A stretch of 64,000 bases of DNA from Niveibacterium microcysteis (GTDB lineage: Bacteria; Pseudomonadota; Gammaproteobacteria; Burkholderiales; Rhodocyclaceae): contig NZ_CP071060.1 of assembly GCF_017161445.1 (NCBI RefSeq), forward strand, positions 1,798,001 through 1,862,000. Reading direction: 5' to 3'. A model generated the notes under the pieces. It was not told the origin of the DNA and searched no databases. It worked only from the letters and a program-made list of their open reading frames with translations. Made by a program: the position numbers and the translations under genes. Position 1 is the stretch's first letter; each line of letters opens with the position of its first letter. This document shows, piece by piece, positions 17,168-25,774 of this stretch.

Positions 17168-17706
17168 GCCGCCGCCCCGACTGCTGCTGACGTGGGCGCC
17201 AGCACGTGGATCGCCGCATGCGGATGCGCCGCGAGCCATTGCAGTTCTTCGGCCAGCCAGCGTTTGCGCACGTTGACGATCCAGAAGGTGATGCTCGCCG
17301 CGATCAGCGCCAGGATCACTGCAGAGAACGCGATCATCAGGTTCTGGCTCACCGCCGCGAGCTGGCCATCCGAGAGCGACTTGAGCGCCGGCCCCATCGG
17401 AATCATGGTCGCCACCAGGCCCAGCATCGGGCACACGCGGGTGACGATGCGATCGGTTTCCATCAGTTTGTGGGCGGCCAGCTCCTGGTCGTCGCGCAGA
17501 TGCAGGTGGTGCGCGTGCACATGCGCGATCAGCGGATAGCCGGGGCCCGCACCGGGCCGGTTGCGGACGCGCTGCACGGTTTGCATCGCGAAGCTGCCAA
17601 GGGCCCAGAAGGCGTAGAGGAACGCGGCGGCGACGAGGATCAGGACGGGCAGCATGAAGAGCTGCGCGATGTCGTACATCAGGGTTTCGAGGACGGTGGA
17701 CTGCAT
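17164..17706 (-). CDS. MotA/TolQ/ExbB-type proton channel protein
   Basis: A 180-residue inner membrane protein with three hydrophobic segments: one near residues 13-38, and two forming the conserved pair at about 95-150 (PMLGLVATMIPMGPALKSL, then NLMIAFSAVILALIAASITFWIV). This is the MotA/TolQ/ExbB channel core. It probably couples the proton gradient to a periplasmic task with the DUF2149 protein in place of ExbD. It lies 188 bp after the CobN-like gene on the same strand with no terminator visible, so it is likely in the same operon. Whether it energises the TonB receptor of the same locus cannot be read; no tonB gene is present. Confidence 0.88.
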   Translation of the reverse strand: MQSTVLETLMYDIAQLFMLPVLILVAAAFLYAFWALGSFAMQTVQRVRNRPGAGPGYPLIAHVHAHHLHLRDDQELAAHKLMETDRIVTRVCPMLGLVATMIPMGPALKSLSDGQLAAVSQNLMIAFSAVILALIAASITFWIVNVRKRWLAEELQWLAAHPHAAIHVLAPTSAAVGAAA

Positions 17707-17894
17707 GAGGTTAGGTCTCGGTTATAAGGTGAATGAGTGGGATGATGATTCCGCGGCCGGCGCCGTTAGGCTTAGGGTGGGGCGGCTGCGGAAATCGCGC
17801 CCGGCTGCGCCCGGCTGTGCCGGCTGGGGCGCGACCCGGATTGAGGGCGACGACAGCTAAACGCGCGCAGCGGCTCTGAAGGCATTGCCATCAC

Positions 17895-20800
17895 TCAAGC
17901 CACCTTCCTGACCGCGCCCGCATTCCCGCGTGCAGGCAAATCCAGCAGCCGGGCCGCAGGTCGCGCGAACTGGCGGACTGCCCCGCCCAGCAGCGCCCAC
18001 AGCATCAGCGCGCCGCCGATCAACCAGCTCAGCGCCACCGGCGCCGTTTCGACGCGGGGCTTCTTCTGCTCCAGCACCATGCCCTGCACCTTGGGCTTTA
18101 CCGCTTCCATCGGTGGCTGCACGGTCTGCGCAGGGCTTGGCGTGGGCGATGGGGTGGGCGCCGCGGCGGCCGGTGTGGCAGCCTGGCGTGCCACGCCGTA
18201 GCCGGCCGGTGTGGCGCCTTGCGCCTGCTCGGCCACGTAGGCACTGAACTTCGCGTTGTAGCTGCGCAGGTCGTGTTTGCTCGCGAGCTGCTGCCAGCGC
18301 TGCGCGAGTTCGCGCACGGTCTTCTCGTCGGTCTTCCAGTAGCCCTTGCGGGCGGCTTCGAGCATGCGTTCGATGATCTGTGCCTGGGCTTGCGGGGCCT
18401 CGCGTTCGAACCATTCGTTCACGCCCAGCTTGTACTTGTCGCGCACGTACACCTCGGCGAATTCCTGCCACTGGTCGTCGCGCACGATCTCCGGCGCCAC
18501 GGCGGTCCAGCCCCAGAAGTTGTTCACCGCGTCGAGCACGTTGAGCGCGCCGCTGTAGCCTTCGGCCTGCATGGCCTGGATCCAGCCGGGGTGGAACTGG
18601 CGCGTGCGCAGTTCGGTGGAAAGGAAGCCGGCGGCGGTTTCGGTGCGGGCGTCGCGCGGGTCGCGCAGGTTGGAGATCAGCAGCTCGGGCGACTTGCCGG
18701 TTAGGTGGCGCACCGCGAGCCCGAGGCCACCGAGGTACTGGAAGGGGTCGTCGGTGGTGAGCATGCCGTAGAGGTTGCTGGACCGTGCCAGCAGCGCGGC
18801 CTGCACGCCCTTGAGGTTTTCGGCGTAGAGGTTGCCGCCTTCGAGTTTGCTGCCCCATTCGGCTTCGTCCGGGCCGTAGCCGAATTGCATCTTGGCAAGG
18901 TAGAGCTGCGCCATTTTCGCTTCGCCGGCACGCCGGTCGCCGCGCGCTTCACCTGCGTCGTTGCCCCAGGTGTCGGTGGCGAGCGTGGCTTCGTCCAGGC
19001 CGGTGCCGTAGGCGCCCGATTCGCTGGAGAAGATGCGGGTCAGCGCAAGGTTGTAGAGCTTCGCCGCCGGCAAGCCCTTGGCGGCGAGCGCGCCGCGGAT
19101 TGCGCGGGTGCTGGCTGCGACGGCGTTGTCCGGTTCGTCGGCGGCCGCGGCGAGCTTCACCGCCTGGGCGAGCCACTTCATCACGTTGGGGAAGTGGTCG
19201 CGGTAGAGCCCGGTGGCCGAGAGCACCACGTCCACGCGCGGGCGGCCCAGTTCCTTCGCCGGGATCAGTTCGACGCCGACCAGCCGTCCGCCTTCGTCCC
19301 ACTTCGGCCGCACGCCGAGCGCGGCCATCGCTTGTGCTTCGAGGATGCCGGCATGGCGCATCGTCTCGACGCTCCACAGATTGAAGGCGAGCTTGCTCGG
19401 GTAGCTGCCCTTGCGGGCGCGGTGATCCTTGAGCAGGGCTTCGGTGGCGGCGAGCCCGGCTTCCCAGGCCGCCTTGCTCGGAACCTTCGAGGGGTCGAAG
19501 CCGTACAGGTTGCGGCCGGTGGTGAGCGAGTCCGGGTTGCGGATCGGGTCGCCGCCGGTGCTGCTGGCGAGGTGCTTGCCGTCGAGCGCGGCGAGCAGGC
19601 CGGCGAGTTCCGGCGCGGGGTCGAGTGCGGCGAAGTAGCGCTGGGCGCGCTCGGCATCTTCGCGCAGCTTCGCGTCGCGGATCTCGCTGATCGGGCGGCC
19701 TTCGAGCACGTAGGGCTTGAGGAAGATGAAGGGTCTTGATTCGGTGATGCGCGAGAAATCCTGCGCGAACAGCTCCTCGGGCTCCTCGGGGAAGACGCGG
19801 GCGAGGAAGTCCTTGCCCAGCATGGCCATGGTGCTGAACAGGCGCACTTCGTCGCGCTGCGCGCGGCCGAAGGTATGCAGGCCGATCGGCTGCAACTGGC
19901 TGGCGAGTGCGTGCAGGTGGTCGTGCATCTGGTTCAGCCAGGCGGGCAGATTGGCCTGCGCGGCGGCGCGGGAGGTGCCCAGATCAGCGAAGAGATGCAG
20001 CTTCTCCGAGCGGTCGAGGAGTTGCGCGACCAATCGCTCGCGCACGCTGCCGGCTTCCTGCGCCACCACCTGGTGCAGCAGGTCGTGCAAGTCGTTCAGC
20101 TCGGTGTGCAGGCCGGCGGGGCGGAAGGCGGGCGTCTGGTGGCTGACGATGGTGGCGCGGCCGCGGCGCTTGGCCTGGATCGCTTCGCCAACGTCGTCGA
20201 CGATGTAGGGATAGACCACCGGCACATCGCCGAGCACGACGAAGGGCTGGTCGCTGACCGCGAGGCCGCGTTCCTTGCCGGGCGTCCATTCCTGCGTGCC
20301 GTGGGTGCCGTAGTGCACCAGCGCGTTGCGCCCCTCGCGTGCCCACAGGTAGGCGGCGAGGTAGAAGTGGTTCAGCGGTTCCTTGGTGTTGTGGTAGATC
20401 GCCTTTTCCTTCGCTTCGTCGCGTTCGCCACGCGGCGGTACCGGCATCAGCACGACATTGCCGAGCGCCAGACGCGGGATCACGAAACCCGCTTCGCCCT
20501 TGCGGGTGGTGGCCATCGCGCTGGCTTCCGGCTTGCCCCAGCGGGCACTGACTTCGGCGCGCAGTTCGGGCGTTTGCGCATCGAACCAGCGGCGGTAGTC
20601 GCGCATCGGTAGCCATGCGGCGAGGCCGGCGTCGAGCAGGGTTTCGAGCTGGCCGTCGCGGTAGAAGGGGGCGAGCAGGCGGCCGAGTTGCTCGATCAGC
20701 GTCTTCTCGTCCGGCGCATCGGTGCTGTAACCGTGCTGTTTCATCGCGGCGAGCGTGTTGTGCAGGCTCGCCGGCAGGTTCATGAAGCTGGCCGAGAGGT

Positions 20801-21953
20801 TCCGCTCGCCGGGCGGGTAGTTGTAGAACAGGATCGCGACGTGCTTTTCGGCCGCGGGGGTGGTTTGCAGGCGCGCGAGGTTGATCGCCTTGCCGACCAC
20901 GCTGCGCACCTGCGCGGCGATGGGTTCGGTGCGGCCGCTGGGCTTGGCGACGGCGGCGGCGACTATCGGATCGATCGTGCCGGCGATCTCCGGTTGCGCG
21001 AGGTAGAAGGGGACATCCATCAGGCTCACGCCTTCGCGGTCGCGCGCCCATTCTGCTGCGTCGCCCTTGCGGTAGGCCATGGTCTGCAGCACCGGGATGC
21101 CGAGCTTCTCGAACTCCGCCTTGCGCGCCTGCGCGTCGAGCACGATCTGGGTGTTGATCAGCGCCTGCGCAACCGGTTTGCCCGCGGGGGCGAGTAGGCG
21201 GGTGAAGGCGTCCGGCTCCATCATCGGGGTGTAGAAGGGCAGCGCGCGGCCGCCGGCGGCCTCGATGTCGCGGATCAGCGCGTCGATGAAGGCGGTTTCG
21301 CCGCTGCTGACGTAGGCCTGATGCAGCGCGATCGCAATCTGCGGCACATCGCTGCGGCCGGGCAGATCACTCATGCGCGGGCTCACGCCCTGCGGCAGCT
21401 TCGGGTGGTACCAGGCCGCCTTGGGGAAGACGATCGGCGGCGGGATCGTAGCGTCCTCGCGCAGCTTGAGCTGGCGCGCGGCGATCAGGCGCATGGCGGC
21501 ATCGAAGTTGGCGACGCCGCCGTTCTGGTAGTAGCTGTTGAGGCTGCTGGCGAAAGCCGCGTCGGTACCGAAGGCGCGTGCGCCTTCGGTCATCAGCAGC
21601 ACGCGCGGGGTGCTGGCCTCGGCCCAGGCGGGGCCGAGCTTGCTCATGACGAAATCGACGATGTGCGCGCGCGGCGCATCGACGATCACGAACGCCGCGC
21701 CGGCCAGCCAGCCGGCCGCCTCGTCGGGCGAGAGCTGTTCCGCGTAGCGGTGCTCAAGCGCAACGCCAGCCTTGCGGCCGGCCTCGGCGAGCAGCGCGAA
21801 CTTGGCTGCGGGCACCGGGTTGGCGGTGAGGATGCGCACGGTGGGTGTTGCCGCCGTGGCGGGCGCGGTGGTCCACCACAGCAGCAGCGCCAGCATGCAG
21901 ACGCTGACGATCAGGCGCGGCACCGCAAAGCTGCCGCCGAAGAGTGGGCGCAT
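17895..21953 (-). CDS. CobN-like chelatase with signal peptide and membrane anchor
   Basis: A 1352-residue protein of the CobN / magnesium-chelatase large-subunit family. The CobN signature YGTHGTQEWTPGKE lies near residue 548, and the body shows the usual long chain of family blocks (for example LKPYVLEGRP and NPDSLTTGRNLYGFD). In aerobic cobalamin synthesis CobN is cytoplasmic and inserts cobalt with CobS and CobT. This copy differs: a hydrophobic N-terminus (residues 12-34, ending TAPATAA) looks like a signal peptide. After the conserved body comes a Pro/Thr-rich linker at about 1250-1285 and a single membrane helix at about 1303-1322 with a basic tail. It therefore probably faces the periplasm. 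The ATG overlaps the receptor stop by 1 bp. No cobST or other cobalamin gene is nearby. Confidence 0.9.
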   Translation of the reverse strand: MRPLFGGSFAVPRLIVSVCMLALLLWWTTAPATAATPTVRILTANPVPAAKFALLAEAGRKAGVALEHRYAEQLSPDEAAGWLAGAAFVIVDAPRAHIVDFVMSKLGPAWAEASTPRVLLMTEGARAFGTDAAFASSLNSYYQNGGVANFDAAMRLIAARQLKLREDATIPPPIVFPKAAWYHPKLPQGVSPRMSDLPGRSDVPQIAIALHQAYVSSGETAFIDALIRDIEAAGGRALPFYTPMMEPDAFTRLLAPAGKPVAQALINTQIVLDAQARKAEFEKLGIPVLQTMAYRKGDAAEWARDREGVSLMDVPFYLAQPEIAGTIDPIVAAAVAKPSGRTEPIAAQVRSVVGKAINLARLQTTPAAEKHVAILFYNYPPGERNLSASFMNLPASLHNTLAAMKQHGYSTDAPDEKTLIEQLGRLLAPFYRDGQLETLLDAGLAAWLPMRDYRRWFDAQTPELRAEVSARWGKPEASAMATTRKGEAGFVIPRLALGNVVLMPVPPRGERDEAKEKAIYHNTKEPLNHFYLAAYLWAREGRNALVHYGTHGTQEWTPGKERGLAVSDQPFVVLGDVPVVYPYIVDDVGEAIQAKRRGRATIVSHQTPAFRPAGLHTELNDLHDLLHQVVAQEAGSVRERLVAQLLDRSEKLHLFADLGTSRAAAQANLPAWLNQMHDHLHALASQLQPIGLHTFGRAQRDEVRLFSTMAMLGKDFLARVFPEEPEELFAQDFSRITESRPFIFLKPYVLEGRPISEIRDAKLREDAERAQRYFAALDPAPELAGLLAALDGKHLASSTGGDPIRNPDSLTTGRNLYGFDPSKVPSKAAWEAGLAATEALLKDHRARKGSYPSKLAFNLWSVETMRHAGILEAQAMAALGVRPKWDEGGRLVGVELIPAKELGRPRVDVVLSATGLYRDHFPNVMKWLAQAVKLAAAADEPDNAVAASTRAIRGALAAKGLPAAKLYNLALTRIFSSESGAYGTGLDEATLATDTWGNDAGEARGDRRAGEAKMAQLYLAKMQFGYGPDEAEWGSKLEGGNLYAENLKGVQAALLARSSNLYGMLTTDDPFQYLGGLGLAVRHLTGKSPELLISNLRDPRDARTETAAGFLSTELRTRQFHPGWIQAMQAEGYSGALNVLDAVNNFWGWTAVAPEIVRDDQWQEFAEVYVRDKYKLGVNEWFEREAPQAQAQIIERMLEAARKGYWKTDEKTVRELAQRWQQLASKHDLRSYNAKFSAYVAEQAQGATPAGYGVARQAATPAAAAPTPSPTPSPAQTVQPPMEAVKPKVQGMVLEQKKPRVETAPVALSWLIGGALMLWALLGGAVRQFARPAARLLDLPARGNAGAVRKVA

Positions 21954-24211
21954 CAGAAGCTCACCGCAAGGCTGGCCGACACAGCACGACCGGTGGCGGT
22001 GTAGAAGTCGAGGCCGGGGTCGCTGGCCGCCAGGCCGACCTGGCGCACATCGCTCCACAGCCAGTACTTGCGATCGGCGAGGTTGGTGAGCGCCAGGTTT
22101 AGGCGGGTGTTGGCGAGTGGCTTCCACCAGGCGTACACGTCGAAGGTGGTCCAGCCGCCCGGTTTGTAAAGCTCACCGCTGCTTTCATCGACACGGCTCA
22201 CCCCGGCGGCCGCGCGCATCCGCAGGCTGGTGCCCAGCGTGGCCTGCGCGTCGCGCTGCCAGCTCAGGCCGAGCGTGGCGCGCAGCGGTTCAACCGTGTT
22301 GAGCGGCTGATCGGTGGTGTTGTTGGTGCCGTGTGCCCAGGCGGTGGCGCCGTCAAGCTTCCACTGCGGCGCGAACTGCCAGGCGCCGCGCAGCTCGGTG
22401 CCGTAGATCGTGACCTTGTTCTGGTTGCGGTACTGGTAGGTGGTCTTGAGGCCGGCAATGCAGGCCGGGTCAGCCGGGCAGTTGAGGACGACCTGCTCGA
22501 TGAAGTTCTCGTAATGGTTGTGGTAGGCCGCCCAGCTCAGCGCGAGGCTCTGCGTCGTCCAGCGGGTACCGATCTCGATGCCCTGGCTGCTTTCGGCTTC
22601 CAGGTCGGGGTTGGGGCTGGAACCGTAGCCCTGGGCAAGGTTCATGAAGCTGCCATTCACCTCTTCATAGCTCGGGGCGCGGAAACCGGTGACCCACTGC
22701 GCGTAGAGCGTGAGCGGATCGGTCGGGCGCCACACGGCCGAGAGGCGCGGCGAGAAGGCGGAATCTGACTTCGAGACCGCCGGCTTGGCGGTGTGGGTGT
22801 CGTAGAGCGGATCGGCTTCGGGCGAAAGCTCGTAGCGATCCCAGCGCAGGCCGGGGGTGATGATCACGCGATCGTTCGCGAGGCGGATCTCGTCTTGCAG
22901 GAACAGGCCGATCTGCTGCGTGCTGCCGGGCGGGAAGTCCCGCAGCGGGAAGGTCTCGCCCGCCAGGGCGTTCGATACGCTGCCGGTGGTGAGGTTGCTG
23001 CGGGTGGCGGTGCGCAGCTCTTCGCTGTGCGTGTCGAGCCAGTCAAGGCCGCCGATCAGCAGGTGCGTGCTGCTGCCCCAGGCGAACGTGCGCTCGCCCT
23101 GGATCGAAGCCGCCCACTGCTCCTGCGCGAACTCAAAGCCGAGCTGAACGTCGCAGTTGTTCTTGCCCGCGAGCGTGGCGGAGCAGGTGGCGCTGGTGTT
23201 GCTGCGCCGCTGTAGGGTATCGGTAGCGATGTCGCTCTTCTGCCACGAGGCGCTGGTGACGAGGCGGTCGAGCACGCCGCTGGCGGGCGTCCAGGTGTAG
23301 CCAAGGGTGGCGCGCTGGCGCTCGTTGTCTTCGGTGCCATTGGCAGCGGTGACGCGTGGCAGCGAGCTGGAGAGGCGCTTGAGTTCGGTCTCGGACTCGG
23401 ACTTGCGCGTTTCGTGTGCAAGCGTGAAGCGGTGCTCGGCGCTGGGCGTCCAGCCCAGTTTGGCCAACGTTGCCGTGGCGGTGTTGTCTTGCGGGTTCGG
23501 CGCGGTGCGGCTGACCGAAACGGTATCCACATCGCCCTGGTTGCCCAGTTCGTGGCCCTCGCGACGGCTCACCATCAACAAGGCTTCGACGGTTTCGCCC
23601 TTGACGGCGACGCTGCCAGTCGTGCCCCAGCTCTGGTCGGCGCTGGCGGCGTGCAGGACAAGCTCGCCGCCGACCGTCTTGCCCTGGGTGATGAAGTCGC
23701 TCGCGTCCTTGGTGACGAAGCTGACCACGCCGCCGATCGCATCCGAGCCATACAGGCTGGAGGCCGGCCCGCGCACGATCTCGACGCGCTTGAGGAAGTC
23801 CTGTTCCGGCATGTCGCGCGTGGCGGTGGAAATGTTCGAGGGGCCGCCGCGCGAGTAGTAGTCGGGCAGGCGCACGCCATCGACCAGCATCAGCACGCGG
23901 TTGTCCTCGATGCCGCGGATGTTGAAGTTGGTGGCGCCGAAGCGGCGGCGGTCGCGGCTGACGGCGACGTCCGGCTCGTCTGCCACCAGCGCGGTGGCAT
24001 CCACCGGCTGCTGCGTTTCGATGTCGGCGCCGCTGCGCTGGGTGATGGTGAGCGCAGCGTCGTCGGCGTTGCTGTCGCGCCGGGTGGCGCTGACGACCAC
24101 GTCGGCAAGCTGGGTTTCGGCGGCAAAGGCGGGGGCGGCAAAGGCGCAAATCATTGCGAGCGCTAGCGGTTGCAGGCGTTGGATGGGCGAGTGAAGCGAT
24201 GTCGTAGGCAT
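21953..24211 (-). CDS. TonB-dependent receptor, heme/hemoglobin type
   Basis: A 752-residue outer membrane receptor. The signal peptide ends at about AAPAFAA. The N-terminal segment LADVVVSATRR resembles a TonB box. A plug domain follows with NFNIRGIEDNRVLMLVDGVR and VEIVRGPASSLYGSDAIGG, and then a 22-strand barrel ending in the terminal VSASLAVSF (C-terminal Phe). The plug pattern is that of the hemoglobin/transferrin/lactoferrin receptor group. The start at 24211 fits the AAGAAG just upstream and the signal peptide. It is the first gene of the operon, sits directly behind a Fur/Zur-like dyad, and overlaps the CobN-like gene. The ligand could be heme, another metallo-tetrapyrrole or a metallophore; the sequence does not decide. 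Confidence 0.92.
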   Translation of the reverse strand: MPTTSLHSPIQRLQPLALAMICAFAAPAFAAETQLADVVVSATRRDSNADDAALTITQRSGADIETQQPVDATALVADEPDVAVSRDRRRFGATNFNIRGIEDNRVLMLVDGVRLPDYYSRGGPSNISTATRDMPEQDFLKRVEIVRGPASSLYGSDAIGGVVSFVTKDASDFITQGKTVGGELVLHAASADQSWGTTGSVAVKGETVEALLMVSRREGHELGNQGDVDTVSVSRTAPNPQDNTATATLAKLGWTPSAEHRFTLAHETRKSESETELKRLSSSLPRVTAANGTEDNERQRATLGYTWTPASGVLDRLVTSASWQKSDIATDTLQRRSNTSATCSATLAGKNNCDVQLGFEFAQEQWAASIQGERTFAWGSSTHLLIGGLDWLDTHSEELRTATRSNLTTGSVSNALAGETFPLRDFPPGSTQQIGLFLQDEIRLANDRVIITPGLRWDRYELSPEADPLYDTHTAKPAVSKSDSAFSPRLSAVWRPTDPLTLYAQWVTGFRAPSYEEVNGSFMNLAQGYGSSPNPDLEAESSQGIEIGTRWTTQSLALSWAAYHNHYENFIEQVVLNCPADPACIAGLKTTYQYRNQNKVTIYGTELRGAWQFAPQWKLDGATAWAHGTNNTTDQPLNTVEPLRATLGLSWQRDAQATLGTSLRMRAAAGVSRVDESSGELYKPGGWTTFDVYAWWKPLANTRLNLALTNLADRKYWLWSDVRQVGLAASDPGLDFYTATGRAVSASLAVSF

Positions 24212-24256
24212 CTTCTTGTTTCTGTCTGGGTTCGTGGCGACGTGCACCATAATACG

Positions 24257-24275
24257 AATGCGAACGATTCGCAAT
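24257..24275 (-). promoter_or_regulatory. Fur/Zur-like operator of the receptor-chelatase operon
   Basis: On the minus strand ATTGCGAATCGTTCGCATT is a 19-bp dyad (8-3-8) with one mismatch, 46 bp before the receptor ATG. TATTAT lies just downstream as a likely -10. Length, A/T edges and the GAAT..TTC core resemble Fur family boxes (Fur or Zur). Confidence 0.6.
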
Positions 24276-24753
24276 AATGATACAAAAGCAACCAGTTCCT
24301 TATAGTGAGGATGCAGTCCAATTCAATGGCGCGTTGCGTGTCCATTTCGCCGGTGGTCATATCCGAAGGCAGATATGGCTGGCGCGACTCGCGCTTGAGG
24401 CCCAGTGGAGGGGCCGATTCTTGGCGTCAAAGTCCCTTCTGGGTCCAGACACTAGATGTCATGGGCACTATGGTGTTGTTGTCTGCTAGAGGCTGGAAGC
24501 GGTCAGACGAAGGTCGCAGGTTAAGGGCAGGACTCGACCCAAAGCAGTCCTTCATTGCCAGGCAGGGCATCTATCCCAACTCTCTTACAAGCGGCCATTC
24601 GAACGGCAGCTCTCGGGAATTGCACCCACTACCACGGAGACTTCGGATTGGCGGTGGCGCGCAGGTCTGAGACGCCTCGACCGCCGGCCCTGACGCGGCG
24701 GCGCGGCGGTTCGGCTGCGAGGGGTGCGCACGCCACCCTCGCGTACCCGAGTG
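24276..24753. other. Gene-poor stretch with repeat-like sequence
   Basis: Nearly 480 bp with no supportable gene. It contains the phrase CGACCCAAAGCAGTCCTTCA near 24.54 kb, of the kind also seen near 14.6 kb, and borders an integrase remnant. Confidence 0.55.
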
Positions 24754-24969
24754 TCAAAGCAGATCAAGCGTGCTGATCGCATTGCGCGCGGTAGCCTCGA
24801 CGTGTGTGTAGATCATTGTGGTCTGCACGCTACGGTGACCCAGCAGCAACTGAATCGTGCGCACATCCGTCCCAGCCGCCAACAAGCGGGGCGCGAAACT
24901 ATGCCGCAAGCAGTGCACGCTCGCGTGCTTGTGGATCATGTGAACAGGGGGCCTGCCCTCGGCCGTCAA
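24754..24969 (-). pseudogene. Tyrosine recombinase C-terminal fragment
   Basis: Seventy-one codons matching only the C-terminal end of a tyrosine recombinase of the Xer/integron type. It retains the HxxR box (VHCLRHSFA), then [19 protein letters not shown] and the nucleophile Tyr in TMIYTHV. The N-terminal core-binding domain and the first catalytic Arg are missing, and no matching frame is seen upstream, where the sequence changes abruptly towards the next gene. It is a remnant of a mobile element or integron-like integrase. Confidence 0.75.
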
Positions 24970-25020
24970 GCGGACAGCCCAGATGCCTGGTCTTTCAGTT
25001 TGCGGTGGATCCGCCGAACG

Positions 25021-25050
25021 TTATATAAACCGTTTATACGATTTATATCG
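25021..25050 (+). promoter_or_regulatory. A/T-rich palindromes before the ribbon-helix-helix gene
   Basis: TATAAACCGTTTATA (25024-25038) is a 6-3-6 palindrome, followed at once by CGATTTATATCG with CGAT/ATCG arms. They lie 33 to 21 bp before the ATG at 25071 and stand out in GC-rich surroundings. They could be an operator for the encoded DNA-binding protein. Confidence 0.45.
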
Positions 25051-25070
25051 TTCAATTCGGGAGGACAGTC

Positions 25071-25664
25071 ATGGCAGGTCGCGCATCACGCAGTAACAGC
25101 GTTAAAGGGGCGAGTGAAAACGGACAATCAGATGCATCTGTACCGACGCCTGTCGGTACGATTGCCGCAGCTGCCGAAATGGCACCACTTGCCAGCGCCG
25201 AAGTGGACACTTCTGCGGTACCAGTGCGACAGACACGAAGCACGGCAAAGCGCGCCTCGCCAGCAACGCGCACAGCTTCAACGGCAAAGGGGCAAGGTGC
25301 AACCGCAAGCGCACGTCCCGCAAAACGAGCCACCGCGACGGAGGGGCGCAAGACGCCGGTTCGTGCGCGGAAGTCAGCGGTCGGCACTGCGGCTGACGCT
25401 GCGGTCGAACCCGAGAAGCTCCCGAAGGTCAAGAAGCCGGCTTCGAAGAAGCTGAAACTGATTCGCGATAGCTTCACATTTCCGGAAAGCGACTTCGCGC
25501 TTATTGCAGAGATCAAGCGACGCGCCTTGGACTCAGGTCGTGAGGTGAAAAAAAGTGAGGTTCTTCGCGCCGGGTTGATGGCCCTGGCAGCGATGTCATC
25601 GCAGAACCTGCACGTGATCTTAGATCGCGTGGAGCGGATAAAGACTGGGCGGCCCGCAAAGTAA
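25071..25664 (+). CDS. H1-like tail fused to a ribbon-helix-helix-like domain
   Basis: A 197-residue protein in two parts. Residues 1-125 are low complexity, rich in Ala, Thr, Lys and Arg (RTASTAKGQ, RPAKRATA, VRARKSAVG), like the basic tail of histone H1 or AlgP-type proteins. Residues 126-197 form a compact domain (LKLIRDSFTFPESDFALIAEIKRRALDSG, then KKSEVLRAGLMAL) whose short strand plus two helices resembles a ribbon-helix-helix DNA-binding fold. A nucleoid-associated or regulatory role fits. GGGAGGA lies 4-10 bp before the ATG. The palindromes upstream may be its own operator. It is a single-gene unit next to an integrase remnant. Confidence 0.72.
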   Translation: MAGRASRSNSVKGASENGQSDASVPTPVGTIAAAAEMAPLASAEVDTSAVPVRQTRSTAKRASPATRTASTAKGQGATASARPAKRATATEGRKTPVRARKSAVGTAADAAVEPEKLPKVKKPASKKLKLIRDSFTFPESDFALIAEIKRRALDSGREVKKSEVLRAGLMALAAMSSQNLHVILDRVERIKTGRPAK

Positions 25665-25774
25665 GGGTGCGACCAAGGCTGCCTCGCGTGCACGAGGTGG
25701 CCGTAGCTTATAGCGCCGCTGTCACACAATCGAAACAAGATTGCTGAGAATGGCGGAATGCTTCGAGTTCCCGC

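Noticed and set aside
18219..20612. Several plus-strand frames of 150-350 codons antisense to the CobN-like gene
   Set aside because: They lack motifs and ribosome binding sites and lie wholly within a long recognisable gene.
24212..24330. Cobalamin riboswitch before the receptor-CobN operon
   Set aside because: The leader is too short and shows no B12-box or the usual stem layout; a protein-binding dyad is the better explanation.
24276..24753. CRISPR array or integron attC cluster
   Set aside because: No regularly spaced identical repeats were found here or elsewhere in the window, and no cas gene is present.
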